From Chromatiaceae bacterium (GTDB lineage Bacteria; Pseudomonadota; Gammaproteobacteria; Chromatiales; Chromatiaceae): DNA of 46,225 nucleotides. How positions within the stretch are numbered: position 1 is the stretch's first letter; each line of letters starts with the position of its first letter. A model generated the notes under the pieces. It was not told the origin of the DNA. It ran no database searches and saw only the letters and a list, made by a program, of their open reading frames with translations. The DNA is taken from contig JALOTB010000033.1 of assembly GCA_025458165.1 (NCBI GenBank), forward strand, positions 1-46,225, given 5' to 3'. Of this stretch, positions 18,111 through 27,403 are shown one piece after another. The translations under genes and the position numbers were made by a program.

Positions 18111-18625
18111 TGGGTCCGGGTGCCGAGCAGCTTCGCGACATCCACGGCATCGCTGGGGTCCCCTGGTGGCCTCCGGGACCGGGCTGGTGGCTGTTGGTCG
18201 GCACGGTGGTGGTGCTCTCCGCGCTCGCCTGGCGCTATCGGGCAAGGCTGCGCCTGCGCATCCCGCCGCTGCCGATCTTCACCGTCGGTAGCTGGCGCTG
18301 GGACGCGGCGCGCAAGCTCCGCGACCTGCGCCGGCGCGCCGCCACCCAGGATCTCAAGCAGACCGCCGCCGAGCTCTCCGAGCTCCTGCGCCGGATCGCG
18401 ATGGCGCGGCTCGGCCGGGAGTCCTGCGCGGGCCTGACCGGCGAGGATTGGCTCGACTGGCTCGCCGGGCAGGACCCCAAGGGGTTCGACTGGCGGGCCC
18501 ATGGGCGCCCGCTGCTCGACGCCCCCTATGCGCCGCCGGCGTTGCGCCGCGGCGGCTCGGAGCTGATCCTGTTGATTGACGCCGCCTACGAATGGGTGGC
18601 GGCCGAGGACCCCAAGCATGTTTGA
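18110..18625 (+). CDS. DUF4381-type membrane protein of the Bat operon
   Basis: A 171-residue protein with one membrane helix ('WWLLVGTVVVLSALAW', about 27-42), preceded by the family-typical 'LRDIHGIAGVPWWPPGPGWW' and followed by a cytoplasmic helical domain. Such small DUF4381 proteins sit between DUF58 and VWA genes in proteobacterial MoxR operons and presumably assemble with them in the membrane. The start overlaps the previous stop by one base and the end overlaps the next gene by 8 bases, so the genes are translated as a coupled series. Confidence 0.85.
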   Translation: MGPGAEQLRDIHGIAGVPWWPPGPGWWLLVGTVVVLSALAWRYRARLRLRIPPLPIFTVGSWRWDAARKLRDLRRRAATQDLKQTAAELSELLRRIAMARLGRESCAGLTGEDWLDWLAGQDPKGFDWRAHGRPLLDAPYAPPALRRGGSELILLIDAAYEWVAAEDPKHV

Positions 18626-19658
18626 GTTCGCCTGGCCCTGGGTCGGGCTGCTGCTCCCCCTCCCGTTCATCCTGCCGCTCCTCTGGCGGGAGCGGCGAAC
18701 CGATCGCGAGGAGACACTGGAGGGCCAGCGCGTCACCCTGCTGCACCCCCACCTGCAGGAGCTCCAGGCCGCGTATCAGGCACGCCGCCCGAGCCGTCAG
18801 CTCGCCGGCTGGGTCCACAAGACCCTGCTGTATCTCCTCTGGGCGGCTTTGGTGGTCGCGCTCATGCGCCCACAGTGGCTGGAGCCGCATACCGAGATCA
18901 GCACCCCCGGCTACGACCTCATGGTCGTGGTCGATGCCTCGCACTCGATGGACGCACTCGACTTCACGGTGGAGGGCCGACAGGTCACCCGCATGGCCGT
19001 AGTCAAGGGCGTCATGGGGCGGTTCATCGACGCCCGCGAGGGCGATCGCATCGGTCTCATCATCTTCGGCAGCCAGGCCTTCGTCCTCTCGCCACTCACC
19101 GTGGACCGGCTCGCGGTGCGCCAGCTCCTCGACGGGGTGGTGCCGAGCATCGCCGGCCAGGGCACGGCGCTCGGGGACGGCATCGCACTCGGGGTGAAAA
19201 AGCTCCGTGAGCGGCCCGAGGGGTCCCGGGTGATGGTCCTCATCGCCGATGGCGACAACACCCACGGGGGCTTCGCGCCCATCGAGGCGGCCGCGCTCGC
19301 GCGCCTCGCCGGGGCGCGCATCTATGTGATCGGGGTCGGCAGCAAGCAGGAGAGCATCCCGATCGTCGAGGAAGGCATCGTCAAGTACCGTGACGACCTC
19401 ACCATGGACGAGGAGGTCCTGCAACGCATCGGCAGCCTCAGCGGCGGGGCCTACTTCCGCGCCACCGACACCCAGGCCCTGGAGGAGATCTCCCAGCGCA
19501 TCAGCCAGTTGGAGAAGACGGAGGCGGAGGCGCGCACGGCCTTCCTGCCGCACCCGCTGTACCGCATCCCGCTCGCGGTGGCCCTGCTCGCCCTGCTCGG
19601 CCTCGGTCTCTTCCCGGAGGGGCGCCGGCGCTTCGCGCGGAGGATGGCGAGTGCCTGA
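18618..19658 (+). CDS. VWA-domain membrane protein, BatA-like
   Basis: A 346-residue protein with two N-terminal membrane segments (about 5-23 and 68-84), a periplasmic von Willebrand factor A domain and a C-terminal membrane helix ('IPLAVALLALLGLGLF'). The MIDAS metal site is intact: D106-x-S108-x-S110 in 'DASHSMD', the Thr in 'GQGTALGDGI' and the Asp in 'IADGDN'. It matches BatA of the Bacteroides aerotolerance-type operons. ATG 18618 lies within the previous gene; the end overlaps the next GTG by 8 bases. Confidence 0.9.
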   Translation: MFEFAWPWVGLLLPLPFILPLLWRERRTDREETLEGQRVTLLHPHLQELQAAYQARRPSRQLAGWVHKTLLYLLWAALVVALMRPQWLEPHTEISTPGYDLMVVVDASHSMDALDFTVEGRQVTRMAVVKGVMGRFIDAREGDRIGLIIFGSQAFVLSPLTVDRLAVRQLLDGVVPSIAGQGTALGDGIALGVKKLRERPEGSRVMVLIADGDNTHGGFAPIEAAALARLAGARIYVIGVGSKQESIPIVEEGIVKYRDDLTMDEEVLQRIGSLSGGAYFRATDTQALEEISQRISQLEKTEAEARTAFLPHPLYRIPLAVALLALLGLGLFPEGRRRFARRMASA

Positions 19659-20676
19659 ATCGAGCCTCCACTTCGCGCAGCCGGCCTGGTTCTGGGTCCT
19701 GCTCGCGCTGATTCCGGTAGCGATCTGGCTCTGGCGCAGTGCCGCCAAGGCCGCGCGTGGCCCGATCCACCGCTACGCCGACCCCCACCTGCTACCCCAT
19801 CTCACCGGCACCCGCGAGCTCAAGGGCCACGAGCGCTGGGGGCGCTTCCTGCGCTGGTCGCTGCTGTGGACCCTGCTGGTCGTCGCGATGGCCGGCCCGC
19901 GCTGGGGCTACGACGACGTGAGGCTCTTCCACCCGGGAAACAACCTGCTGATTCTACTCGACATCTCGCGCTCCATGCAGGGCGACGACGTGGCCCCCAA
20001 CCGCCTCTCGCGGGCCCGCCAAGAGATCCAGGACCTGATCGTGCAGAACCGCCAAGTGCGCCTCGGCCTCATCGTGTTCGCCTCGGTGCCGCACGTGGTC
20101 TCGCCGATCACCGAGGACAGCTTCACCATCCTCAACAGCCTGCCGGCCCTCTCCACCGACATGGCGCGGCTGCAGGGCAGCCGCCTGCACCTCGCACTCG
20201 ACCGCGCCGAGATCCTGCTCAACAGCCTGCCCGAGGACAGCGGCCGTGCGATGCTCTTGATCTCCGACGGGGACTTCGACGAGCCCGACCTGCCCGGCCG
20301 GATCGAGGCCCTGGCGGCCAAGGGCGTGCGGCTGCACGTGCTCGGCATCGGCACCACCGACGGCGCCAAGGTGCCAGCCCCGCAGGGCGGCTGGATCACC
20401 GACCGCGGCGGGCAGCCGATCCGCTCGGTGCTGCGCGAGGATCTGCTCGACGACCTCGCCCAGGCGGGCGGCGGGATCTACCAGCGTGCCGACTTCCGCG
20501 ACCGCGACACCGCGCGCATCCTACAGGCCGCCACCGTGAGCCGGCTCCCCCCCGAGGCCGGGAGCGAGCGCACCCGCATCTGGCACGAGCGCTACTACCT
20601 GCCCATCCTGCTCCTCGCGGCCTTTCTCATCCCGCATTTCCGCGGCCGTCCGGCGCCGCCGAGGCGCCAACCGTGA
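19651..20676 (+). CDS. VWA-domain membrane protein, BatB-like
   Basis: A second VWA protein, 341 residues, with membrane segments near 12-28 and 68-82 and at the C-terminus ('YYLPILLLAAFLIPHF'). MIDAS: D104-x-S106-x-S108 in 'DISRSMQGDD' and 'ISDGDFDE'. GTG 19651 is preceded by GGAGG (19639-19643) and overlaps the previous stop. The tandem BatA/BatB arrangement is normal for this operon type. The TGA and the following ATG share one base. Confidence 0.9.
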   Translation: MPESSLHFAQPAWFWVLLALIPVAIWLWRSAAKAARGPIHRYADPHLLPHLTGTRELKGHERWGRFLRWSLLWTLLVVAMAGPRWGYDDVRLFHPGNNLLILLDISRSMQGDDVAPNRLSRARQEIQDLIVQNRQVRLGLIVFASVPHVVSPITEDSFTILNSLPALSTDMARLQGSRLHLALDRAEILLNSLPEDSGRAMLLISDGDFDEPDLPGRIEALAAKGVRLHVLGIGTTDGAKVPAPQGGWITDRGGQPIRSVLREDLLDDLAQAGGGIYQRADFRDRDTARILQAATVSRLPPEAGSERTRIWHERYYLPILLLAAFLIPHFRGRPAPPRRQP

Positions 20677-22373
20677 TGCGCCCCCTGGTCCTCACCGCCT
20701 TCGCGCTCGGGGTCGGCCTCGCCGGGTCGAGCCAGGCGAGCTGGTTCCTCAACCAGGAGCAGCGCGCCTACCAAGACTTCCAGGACGGCGAGTTCGAGCA
20801 GGCCGCCGCGGGCTTCGGCGACAGCTACCGGCGCGGCGTTGCACTCTACCGCGCCGGGCGCTACCAGGAGGCGGCCGATGCATTCTCCCGGGTCGAGCGC
20901 GCCTCGGCCGAGGACGACGCCCGCTACAACCTCGGCAACGCGCGCTTCCAGCTCGGCGACTTCGCCGGCGCGGTGGAGGCCTACGAGCAGGTCGTGAGCC
21001 GCAACCCCTCGCACGAGGACGCCCAGCACAACCTCAACCTCGCCCGAGCCATGCTGGCCCGCATCGAGCAGGAGGCATTCGAGCAGGCGAAACAGGAAGA
21101 GGAGGAGCGCCAGCGCCAGGAGCAGCAACGCCAGGAGCAGCAGGAGCAGGAGCGTCGGGAGGAGGAACGGCAAGAGCAACAACAGCAGCAGGAGCAGCAG
21201 GAGCAGCAGGAGCAGCAGGAGCAGCAGGAGCAGCAGGAGTCCGAGCAGCAGCAGGAGTCCGAGCAGCAGCAGGAGTCCGAGCAACAGCAGGAGTCCGAGC
21301 AACAGCAGGAGTCCGAGCAACAGCAGGAGTCCGAGCAGCAGCAGGAGTCCGAGCAGCAGCAGGAGTCGGAGCAGCAGCAGTCCGGCGAGCAGCAGCAGGA
21401 GTCCGAGCAACAGCAGTCCGGCGAGCAGCAGCAGGAGTCCGACCAGCAGTCCTCCGAGGGCGAGCCGAGCGACGAGAGCGAGGCCACCGAGGGCGAGCAG
21501 CAGGACGAGAGCCAGGACTCCAAGGGCCGCGCCTCCGAGCAGGAGCAGGAGGGCGACTCCGAGGCCGAGCCGAGCGAGGACCAGGCGGGCCGTCAGGATC
21601 AGGAGACGCAGGACAGCGAGGCCGAGCGTCAGGACGAGGAGCAACCCTCCGAGGCCGGCGAGCAGGCGCGCGACGAGCAAACCGAGACGGGCGATCAGCC
21701 GCGCGAGGAAGAGCCCCGCGACGAGGCCGGCGGCAAGCGCGAAGAGGAGCCGCGGGAGGAAGAGACCGGCGGCGATCAGCGCGAGGAGGAGCCAAAGGAC
21801 GAGGGCGGCAAGGAGCAGGAGCAGCGACAGGAGGAGGGCGAGGGCGGCGACGAGGAGCGCCGCGAGGACACCGCGGGCGGCGAGGAGGAACGGCCCGAGG
21901 ATCGCCGCGACGAGGGCGGTGACCAAGAGGAGCCAGGCAAGGGCGAGCGTCCGGAGGAGGAGACCCAAGAGCCCGGAGCGGCCGAGCAGCCGGAAGAGCG
22001 CGACGAGCGCACCGGCGAGCAGGGCGAGGAGCCGCCCGAGGAGGCCTCGGCCGCGCGCGGTACCCGCCGCGACGAGCCGGCCGACGACTCCCCCCCCGAC
22101 ACCGCGCCCGATCAGGAGCGCGGTGCGGCGGTCGACGAGTTCGACCAGCTCGGGGACCAGCCGATGCCGGACGCGGAGCCGAGTGCCGAGCAGGCCGCGG
22201 CCGCGGCGCTGGGCGGGATGCCGGTGCACGGGCCCGGCATGGCGATCATGGAGCAGCGGCTGCAGCAGGTGGAGGGCGACCCCACCCTGCTGATGCGCAA
22301 TCAGTTCATGTTGGAGGAGATGCAGTTCATGGGCGGATCGGGCGGCCCGCTGCGGGAGAGCCGGCCATGGTGA
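20676..22373 (+). CDS. Exported TPR protein with long Gln/Glu-rich tail, BatC-like
   Basis: A 565-residue protein. A signal peptide runs to about A21 ('GSSQA|SW'), and TPR repeats cover about 30-125 ('[26 protein letters not shown]'). From about residue 140 it becomes extremely rich in Gln and Glu: 'EQQ' triplets, then eight 'ESEQQQ' hexapeptides, then roughly 250 strongly acidic residues. The last 50 residues return to ordinary composition, including '[24 protein letters not shown]', the element typical of VWA/TPR proteins of this operon ('..DDP..LLR..F'). So the ends are conserved and the middle is expanded. The tail would be disordered and strongly negative in the periplasm. Confidence 0.85.
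   Translation: MRPLVLTAFALGVGLAGSSQASWFLNQEQRAYQDFQDGEFEQAAAGFGDSYRRGVALYRAGRYQEAADAFSRVERASAEDDARYNLGNARFQLGDFAGAVEAYEQVVSRNPSHEDAQHNLNLARAMLARIEQEAFEQAKQEEEERQRQEQQRQEQQEQERREEERQEQQQQQEQQEQQEQQEQQEQQESEQQQESEQQQESEQQQESEQQQESEQQQESEQQQESEQQQESEQQQSGEQQQESEQQQSGEQQQESDQQSSEGEPSDESEATEGEQQDESQDSKGRASEQEQEGDSEAEPSEDQAGRQDQETQDSEAERQDEEQPSEAGEQARDEQTETGDQPREEEPRDEAGGKREEEPREEETGGDQREEEPKDEGGKEQEQRQEEGEGGDEERREDTAGGEEERPEDRRDEGGDQEEPGKGERPEEETQEPGAAEQPEERDERTGEQGEEPPEEASAARGTRRDEPADDSPPDTAPDQERGAAVDEFDQLGDQPMPDAEPSAEQAAAAALGGMPVHGPGMAIMEQRLQQVEGDPTLLMRNQFMLEEMQFMGGSGGPLRESRPW
21192..21380 (+). repeat. In-frame coding repeats: 9-base (EQQ) then 18-base (ESEQQQ) arrays
   Basis: Bases 21192-21236 repeat a 9-base unit (GAGCAGCAG, coding EQQ). 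Bases 21237-21380 hold eight 18-base units (GAGTCCGAGCAGCAGCAG with CAA/CAG variants, coding ESEQQQ). Degenerate units with SGEQQQ follow to about 21450. All unit lengths are multiples of three, so changes in copy number keep the frame. Confidence 0.9.
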
Positions 22374-24277
22374 GGACCCTCGTAGCGCTACGACGGCCGG
22401 CCTGGGCGATCGCCGCGATCGGCCTCCTGCTCCTTGCGGGCGGACCGGGGGCACGGGCATTCACCTTCGGCTTCCCTTTTCCCGGCTCGTCCGATCGCGA
22501 CCGCCCGCCACCCGGTCCGGCGCCCTGGCAGTTCCGGCCGCAGGACCCGAGCAACGCCCGCGGCGCCCCGCCGGGCCAGTTGCCCACGCAGGTCCCTGGT
22601 CAGTTTCCGGGCCAGATGCCCGGCCAGATGCCCGGCCAGATGCCCGGCCAGATGCCCGGCCAGATGCCCGGCCAGATGCCCGGCCAGATGCCGGGCCAGA
22701 TGCCGGGCCAGATGCCGGGCCAGATGCCGGGCCAGATGCCTGGGCAGATGCCTGGGCAGATGCCTGGGCAGATGTCTTTCCCCATGCCCGGCCAGATGCC
22801 GGGCTACCAGCCGGGCTGGCCCGGACAGTACGGGACACCCTACCCCCAGCAGGGCCAACAGCCGGCGAGCCGGCCGCCACGGCTCGAGTTGGAGCTGAGC
22901 AACCACCAACCCTACGTCCAGGAGAATGCCCTGCTGCGCCTGCGGGTGGTGAGCGACGGCAACCTTGAGACCGCCGTCCCGGAGCTGCCGACCAACAACG
23001 ACGTGCTCTTGCAGCGCATCCAGGGACCGACCGCGCGCTCCCGCACGGGCAGCGACGGGCGGCGTGAGATCGTCAACGAGTTCGTCTTCGCCCTCACCCC
23101 GCTACGCGCCGGCGACATCGAGCTACCGGCGATCACAGTGAGCGGCACCCAGGCCGCGGACCCCTACGGCTACGGCCAGGGCGCGGGGCGGCGCTACTCG
23201 GCGACCAGCCGCGAGGGCATCCGGCTTCAGGTCCGCCCCGCGATGGCTACGGTGCAGCCCTGGCTGCCGCTGCAGGACCTGAGCCTCAAGGCGACGCTCG
23301 ACAGCGGGGAGGAGGTCGAGGAAGGGCAGCCAGTCACGCTGGTGCTGGAGCTCAATGCGGCCGGCGCCACCGGGGCGCAGCTCCCGAGCCTGGAGCCCTT
23401 CCTGCGCTCGACGGACTTTCGCGTCTACCGTGAGCAGACACTCACCAATGCGGAGATCTCCTCCGACGGGCGCCGACTGGAGGGCAAGCGGACCGAGTAT
23501 TACACCCTGGTCCCCGGCTCCGGCGGCAAGCTCCAGCTCCCGGAGATCCGCCTGCCCTGGTGGAATGTGACGACAGGGACCCGGGAGTATGCCGGTCTAC
23601 CCATCCGCACGTTACTGGTGGAGGGCCAGACCGGGCCCTTCGGCTTCTCGACATCCAGCTCGAACCCAGGCGGGGGCGGGATGAGCTGGTTCTGGATGCC
23701 GCTCGCCGGGCTGCTGTTGCTGGTCGTCGGCTACTGGGCCGGGGTCTGGTTCAAGGGGCGCGAGCCAGGCGGCATCGCGCTCGCCCCGCTGGGTGCGCGC
23801 ATCGGCGCCGGGCTGCGCGCAGTGAGTGATCGAGCGGCTGACGGGCTGGACCGACTCGGTCGCCGGCTCGATCCCGCGCCCATGCTGGCATCGCTGCGGC
23901 CGCGGCTCAGCCGCGCCCTGCCGCGCTCGACGCGCTTCCTGATGTGCGTGCGCTCGGCCGACCGCGAGTCCAACCCGGTGCGCTGGTGCGAGCGCTTCCA
24001 GGAGTCCACCTGCCGCCACCTGCAGTTCGACAGCCAGGCGCCGCTACCGGGGATGACGGGACGTATCCTACAGCTCCGACCCGGGGCCGACCCGCAGCAG
24101 GTGCGTCGGCTCATGGAGCAGCTCGACGCCGCCCTCTACGGCCGCCAGGACATCGACTTCCCGCGCTGGAAGCAGCAGTTCCGCCGCCAGGTGGGTCGAC
24201 GGCGCGGCGTGCTGCGCGCTGACCTCAGGCTCAGGTTCCGTCGTCCGCTGCTACCCGAGCTCAACCCGAGCCGCTGA
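22367..24277 (+). CDS. BatD-like exported membrane protein with MPGQ repeats
   Basis: A 636-residue protein: signal peptide to about A31, a Pro/Gly/Gln-rich segment with thirteen perfect MPGQ units (about 84-135), a BatD domain from about 165 ('[23 protein letters not shown]', '[21 protein letters not shown]') and a membrane helix near 440 ('[21 protein letters not shown]'). The cytoplasmic C-terminal region of about 180 residues is basic. BatD proteins end Bat/MoxR operons and have beta-sandwich periplasmic domains; their target is unknown. The ATG overlaps the previous stop by 7 bases. The MPGQ insert sits between the signal peptide and the folded domain and is not part of the usual family architecture I know. 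Confidence 0.88.
   Translation: MVRTLVALRRPAWAIAAIGLLLLAGGPGARAFTFGFPFPGSSDRDRPPPGPAPWQFRPQDPSNARGAPPGQLPTQVPGQFPGQMPGQMPGQMPGQMPGQMPGQMPGQMPGQMPGQMPGQMPGQMPGQMPGQMPGQMSFPMPGQMPGYQPGWPGQYGTPYPQQGQQPASRPPRLELELSNHQPYVQENALLRLRVVSDGNLETAVPELPTNNDVLLQRIQGPTARSRTGSDGRREIVNEFVFALTPLRAGDIELPAITVSGTQAADPYGYGQGAGRRYSATSREGIRLQVRPAMATVQPWLPLQDLSLKATLDSGEEVEEGQPVTLVLELNAAGATGAQLPSLEPFLRSTDFRVYREQTLTNAEISSDGRRLEGKRTEYYTLVPGSGGKLQLPEIRLPWWNVTTGTREYAGLPIRTLLVEGQTGPFGFSTSSSNPGGGGMSWFWMPLAGLLLLVVGYWAGVWFKGREPGGIALAPLGARIGAGLRAVSDRAADGLDRLGRRLDPAPMLASLRPRLSRALPRSTRFLMCVRSADRESNPVRWCERFQESTCRHLQFDSQAPLPGMTGRILQLRPGADPQQVRRLMEQLDAALYGRQDIDFPRWKQQFRRQVGRRRGVLRADLRLRFRRPLLPELNPSR
22616..22771 (+). repeat. 13 x 12-base coding tandem repeat (MPGQ)
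   Basis: Thirteen uninterrupted 12-base units encode MPGQ. They form three homogeneous blocks by codon choice: six units ATGCCCGGCCAG (22616-22687), four units ATGCCGGGCCAG (22688-22735) and three units ATGCCTGGGCAG (22736-22771). The protein repeat is perfect while the DNA changes only at block borders. Confidence 0.95.
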
Positions 24278-24317
24278 GCCCCCTGTCGACCGGGCCGCGC
24301 GAGGGCGGCGGAGGGTC

Positions 24318-24740
24318 TCAGGAGGTGCGCTCGCCGTACTCGCTCTTCGAGCCGGTGAGGTCCCAGGCGAAAGTACAGTCCAAATGCGAGAGCACCGAGA
24401 TCAGGCCGCTCTCGCCCTCCTCGACCATCACCGCGATCGGGGCCTTGCGCCCAAACTGCTTGTTGCCCCGCTTCACCCAGAGATTGCGCATCTCGGGGTT
24501 GCGCGGGAAATAGGTGTGCAGGGCATGCTCGATGCGCAGCAGGTAGGCGACGCGGCGGTTGACCGCAGGCTCGTCCGGAAAGGGCTCGTCCTCACGAAAG
24601 CGCGAGATCGACCGGGCCTTGACGCTCTCCGGCAGGGACAGGATGGTCAGGATGTCCCGCGCCGACAGGCCCCAGGCCTCCAGCATCGACATCACGTTGC
24701 GGGTCATCGCCAGGCGCTCGTCCGTGCTCACTTCGGTCAT
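24318..24740 (-). CDS. MbcA/ParS/Xre-type antitoxin-domain protein (DUF2384-like), no toxin partner
   Basis: A 140-residue protein. The N-terminal half ('MLEAWGLSARDILTILSLP', about 19-37) resembles the Xre-like helical part. The C-terminal half ('PRNPEMRNLWVKRGNKQFGRKAPIAVMVEEG') resembles the toxin-binding domain of MbcA/ParS antitoxins, in which 'N..l.G..Pl..l' is typical. In toxin-antitoxin pairs this domain is followed by a RES or ParT-type toxin; none is adjacent (BatD is convergent downstream, spoT lies upstream). An extra 'LISVLSHLDCTFAWDL' tail is present. It may be a solitary regulator. The family call rests on motif resemblance only. Confidence 0.6.
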   Translation of the reverse strand: MTEVSTDERLAMTRNVMSMLEAWGLSARDILTILSLPESVKARSISRFREDEPFPDEPAVNRRVAYLLRIEHALHTYFPRNPEMRNLWVKRGNKQFGRKAPIAVMVEEGESGLISVLSHLDCTFAWDLTGSKSEYGERTS

Positions 24741-24857
24741 CGGGGGATACCACTCGTTGGGGGGTGACCGGCGCTCACCCGACCGAGACCGGACGTCGCC
24801 ATCTGTGTCTTCAGAATTTGTGGCGGCGTCCCGGAATGCAAGCCGCCGCGGCCGAGC

Positions 24858-27029
24858 CTAGCGCGAGACCCGATTGATGCGCATCACCAGCGGGATCTGG
24901 CGCAGCCGGCGCATCACGCGGGCGAGGTGCGCGCGACCCTTGACCGAGATGAGGAACTCCAGGGCGGAGGTCATCCCGTCGCGCTCGCGCGATTGGACGT
25001 TCTCGATGTTGCAGCCCTGCTCCGAGATCGCGGCGGCAACGGTGGCCAGCGCCCCGCGCCGGTTGCCGACCTCGACGCGGATCTCGGTGGTGAAATCGGC
25101 GTTGCCCTCCTCGGCCCACTCCACGTCCAGCCACCGGTCGCGCTGCGCCTGGAAGTCCCCCAGGTTGCGGCACTCCTGGCGGTGCACCACCACCCCCTTA
25201 CCCGGATTGAACAGCCCGACGATCTCGTCGCCCGGGATGGGCCGGCAGCAGCGGGCGTAGTTGACCACCATGCCCTCGGTGCCCTTGATCGACAGACGAT
25301 GAGGGAGCACCGCCTCCGCGCTCGGCTCGCCACCCTCGTCGCTCAGCAGGCGGCGTGCCACCAGGGCCGGCAGGCGGTTGCCAAGGCCGATCTCGGCAAA
25401 CAGGTCGGTCATCTCAGCGAGGCCGGTACTCTGCAGGTAGCGCTGGATGCGCTCCTGCGGCAACTCGGCGAGCTTGGCCCCATGACCGCCGAGCTCCGCG
25501 TCGAGCAGGCGGCGGCCCAGGGCCTCCGCCTCTTGGCGCTGCAGGTTCTTGAGGTAGGCCCGCACGCTCGCCCGCGCCTTGCCGGTGACGACGAAGTTGA
25601 GCCAGGCCGGATTGGGGACCGCCCCTGGGGCGTTGATGATCTCGACCGTCTGCCCGCTGCGCAGCACCGTACGCAGGGGCGCGAGCCTTCGATCGATGCG
25701 CGCGGCCACACAGGTGCTGCCGACATCGGAGTGGATGGCGTAGGCGAAGTCGACCACCGAGGCCCCCTTGGGCAGGACCATGATCCGCCCCCTCGGGGTG
25801 AACACGTAGACTTCGTCGGGGAAAAGGTCGACCTTGACGTGCTCTAAGAACTCGCTGGAGTCCCCCGAGCCGCGCTGCATCTCCAGCAGGTTCTGCAGCC
25901 AGTCGGCGGCGAGTGCCTGGGTGTTGCTGCCCTCGCCCGCCAACTTGTACATCCAGTGGGCGGCGATGCCGCTCTCGGCGACCCGATGCATCGCCTCGGT
26001 GCGGATCTGAAGCTCCATGGGCAAACCGTGCGGCCCGAACAACACGGTGTGCAGGGATTGGTAGCCGTTCGACTTGGGGATGGCGATGTAGTCCTTGAAG
26101 CGCCCTGGGACCGGCTTGTAGAGGTTGTGCACCAGGCCGAGCACCCGGTAGCAGGTGTCCACCCGGTCGACCACCACGCGGAAGGCAAAGACGTCCGCCA
26201 GATCGCTGAAGGCGAGCCGTTTCTCGCGCATCTTGCGATAGATGCCGTAGAGGTGCTTTTGACGCCCGAGCACCTCGCCCTGGATGCCCTCCTGAACCAG
26301 ACGGCGCCTGAGCGCCGTCTCCACTGTCGCGACCAGCTCGCGGCGAGCGCCGCGCGCGCGGCGCAGGGCCTGCACGAGGATGCGGTGGCGCCAGGGCCAG
26401 TAGTGGGCGAACCCGAGCTCCTCGAGCTCCAGGCGGAAGCTGTTGATGCCGAGCCGATTGGCAATCGGGGCGTAGATCTCGAGCGTCTCGCGCGACACGC
26501 GCCGGCACTTCGCCGGGTCCATCACCCCTAGGGTGCGCATGTTGTGCAGGCGGTCGGCGAGCTTGATCAGGATGACCCGGATGTCGCGGGTCATGGCCAG
26601 CAGCATCTTGCGTAGGCTCGCGGCCTGGGCCTCGGCGCGCGACTTGAAGTCGATCTGGGTGAGCTTGCTCACCCCGTCGACCAGCTCGGCGATCTCCTCG
26701 TCGAAGACGCTCGCGAGCTGCTCCTTGGCCGTCGGCGTATCCTCGATGACGTCGTGCAGCAGGGCCGCCATCAGGCATTTGTGGTCCATGCGCATGTCCG
26801 CGAGGATGCGCGCGACCGCGATGGGATGGTAGATGTAGGGCTCGCCGGATTTCCGCCGCTGGCCCTCGTGGGCCTCCGCCCCAAAGAGGTAGGCGCGGTA
26901 GACCTCCTGGACCTGCTCGGGCGAGAGGTAGGACTCCAGGTAGACGCAGAGGTCGCTGATCAGGAAGCGCGGTTTGTCCGTCGGATCATCCGTGTGGGCA
27001 AGGACAAGCGCTGTGGGGGCGGCGGACAT
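24858..27029 (-). CDS. spoT: Bifunctional (p)ppGpp synthetase/hydrolase SpoT
   Basis: Stringent-response enzyme of 723 residues. The HD hydrolase domain has 'YIYHP' (H68), 'LLHDVIEDT' with H92-D93 and E96-D97. The synthetase domain (about 255-370) includes 'FAFRVVVD' and 'GRFKDYIAIPKSNGYQSLHT'; the R-F-K-D sequence is the RxKD type of bifunctional enzymes, not the ExDD of RelA. A TGS domain (about 400-460, 'DEVYVFTPRGRIMVLPKGAS'), a zinc-finger-type 'ARCCRPIPGDEIVG' and a C-terminal ACT domain follow. It is 83 bases downstream of rpoZ on the same strand, the standard gammaproteobacterial pair. ATG 27029 lacks a strong ribosome-binding site. Confidence 0.97.
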   Translation of the reverse strand: MSAAPTALVLAHTDDPTDKPRFLISDLCVYLESYLSPEQVQEVYRAYLFGAEAHEGQRRKSGEPYIYHPIAVARILADMRMDHKCLMAALLHDVIEDTPTAKEQLASVFDEEIAELVDGVSKLTQIDFKSRAEAQAASLRKMLLAMTRDIRVILIKLADRLHNMRTLGVMDPAKCRRVSRETLEIYAPIANRLGINSFRLELEELGFAHYWPWRHRILVQALRRARGARRELVATVETALRRRLVQEGIQGEVLGRQKHLYGIYRKMREKRLAFSDLADVFAFRVVVDRVDTCYRVLGLVHNLYKPVPGRFKDYIAIPKSNGYQSLHTVLFGPHGLPMELQIRTEAMHRVAESGIAAHWMYKLAGEGSNTQALAADWLQNLLEMQRGSGDSSEFLEHVKVDLFPDEVYVFTPRGRIMVLPKGASVVDFAYAIHSDVGSTCVAARIDRRLAPLRTVLRSGQTVEIINAPGAVPNPAWLNFVVTGKARASVRAYLKNLQRQEAEALGRRLLDAELGGHGAKLAELPQERIQRYLQSTGLAEMTDLFAEIGLGNRLPALVARRLLSDEGGEPSAEAVLPHRLSIKGTEGMVVNYARCCRPIPGDEIVGLFNPGKGVVVHRQECRNLGDFQAQRDRWLDVEWAEEGNADFTTEIRVEVGNRRGALATVAAAISEQGCNIENVQSRERDGMTSALEFLISVKGRAHLARVMRRLRQIPLVMRINRVSR

Positions 27030-27112
27030 GGGGGGGCGGCAGGTCTCGGGGCTCGCGACCGGGCCCAGGGTGCTGCGCCGACCCCTGGGTCCGCCGTCGG
27101 GTCATTGGGGCC

Positions 27113-27403
27113 TCATTCGCGATCGTCACCCTGCAGGCTGGCGGCGAGCTCCTCGGCGAGCCGACGCTCGAGCTCGCGGGTCGGGTCCTCGACCTCCTGC
27201 TGCTCGGCGGCCTCTAGGACCTCTGGGTCCAGCAGTCCCTCGGCGATCTCGCGCAGCGCCACCACGGTGGGCTTGTCGTTTTGGCGCGGCACCAAGGGCT
27301 CGACGCCGCCGGCAAGCTGGCGGGCACGCCGCGTCGCCAGCAGCACGAGGTCAAAACGGTTGTCGACATGGGCGAGGCAATCCTCGACGGTGATACGGGC
27401 CAT
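27113..27403 (-). CDS. rpoZ: RNA polymerase omega subunit
   Basis: A 96-residue omega subunit, which helps assemble the beta-prime subunit and is involved in the polymerase response to ppGpp. '[30 protein letters not shown]' and '[17 protein letters not shown]' are the conserved blocks; a Glu-rich tail follows. ATG 27403 is chosen as the family start. It is followed by spoT. The gmk gene, often upstream in this operon, is missing; a 680-base non-coding stretch lies there instead. Confidence 0.95.
   Translation of the reverse strand: MARITVEDCLAHVDNRFDLVLLATRRARQLAGGVEPLVPRQNDKPTVVALREIAEGLLDPEVLEAAEQQEVEDPTRELERRLAEELAASLQGDDRE

Noticed and set aside
20595..22460. A long minus-strand open frame (over 600 codons, Leu-rich) opposite the BatC-like gene
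   Set aside because: It is the mirror of the GAG/CAG repeat region; the Leu runs come from reversed CAG/GAG codons, and the plus-strand gene has a signal peptide, TPRs and correct overlaps.
22616..22771. Possible CRISPR-like array
   Set aside because: Units are 12 bases, contiguous, without spacers, and encode a perfect peptide repeat in frame.
22388..22909. Minus-strand open frame with [12 protein letters not shown] repeats opposite BatD
   Set aside because: It is a shadow of the MPGQ array; block-wise changes are synonymous only in the plus-strand frame.
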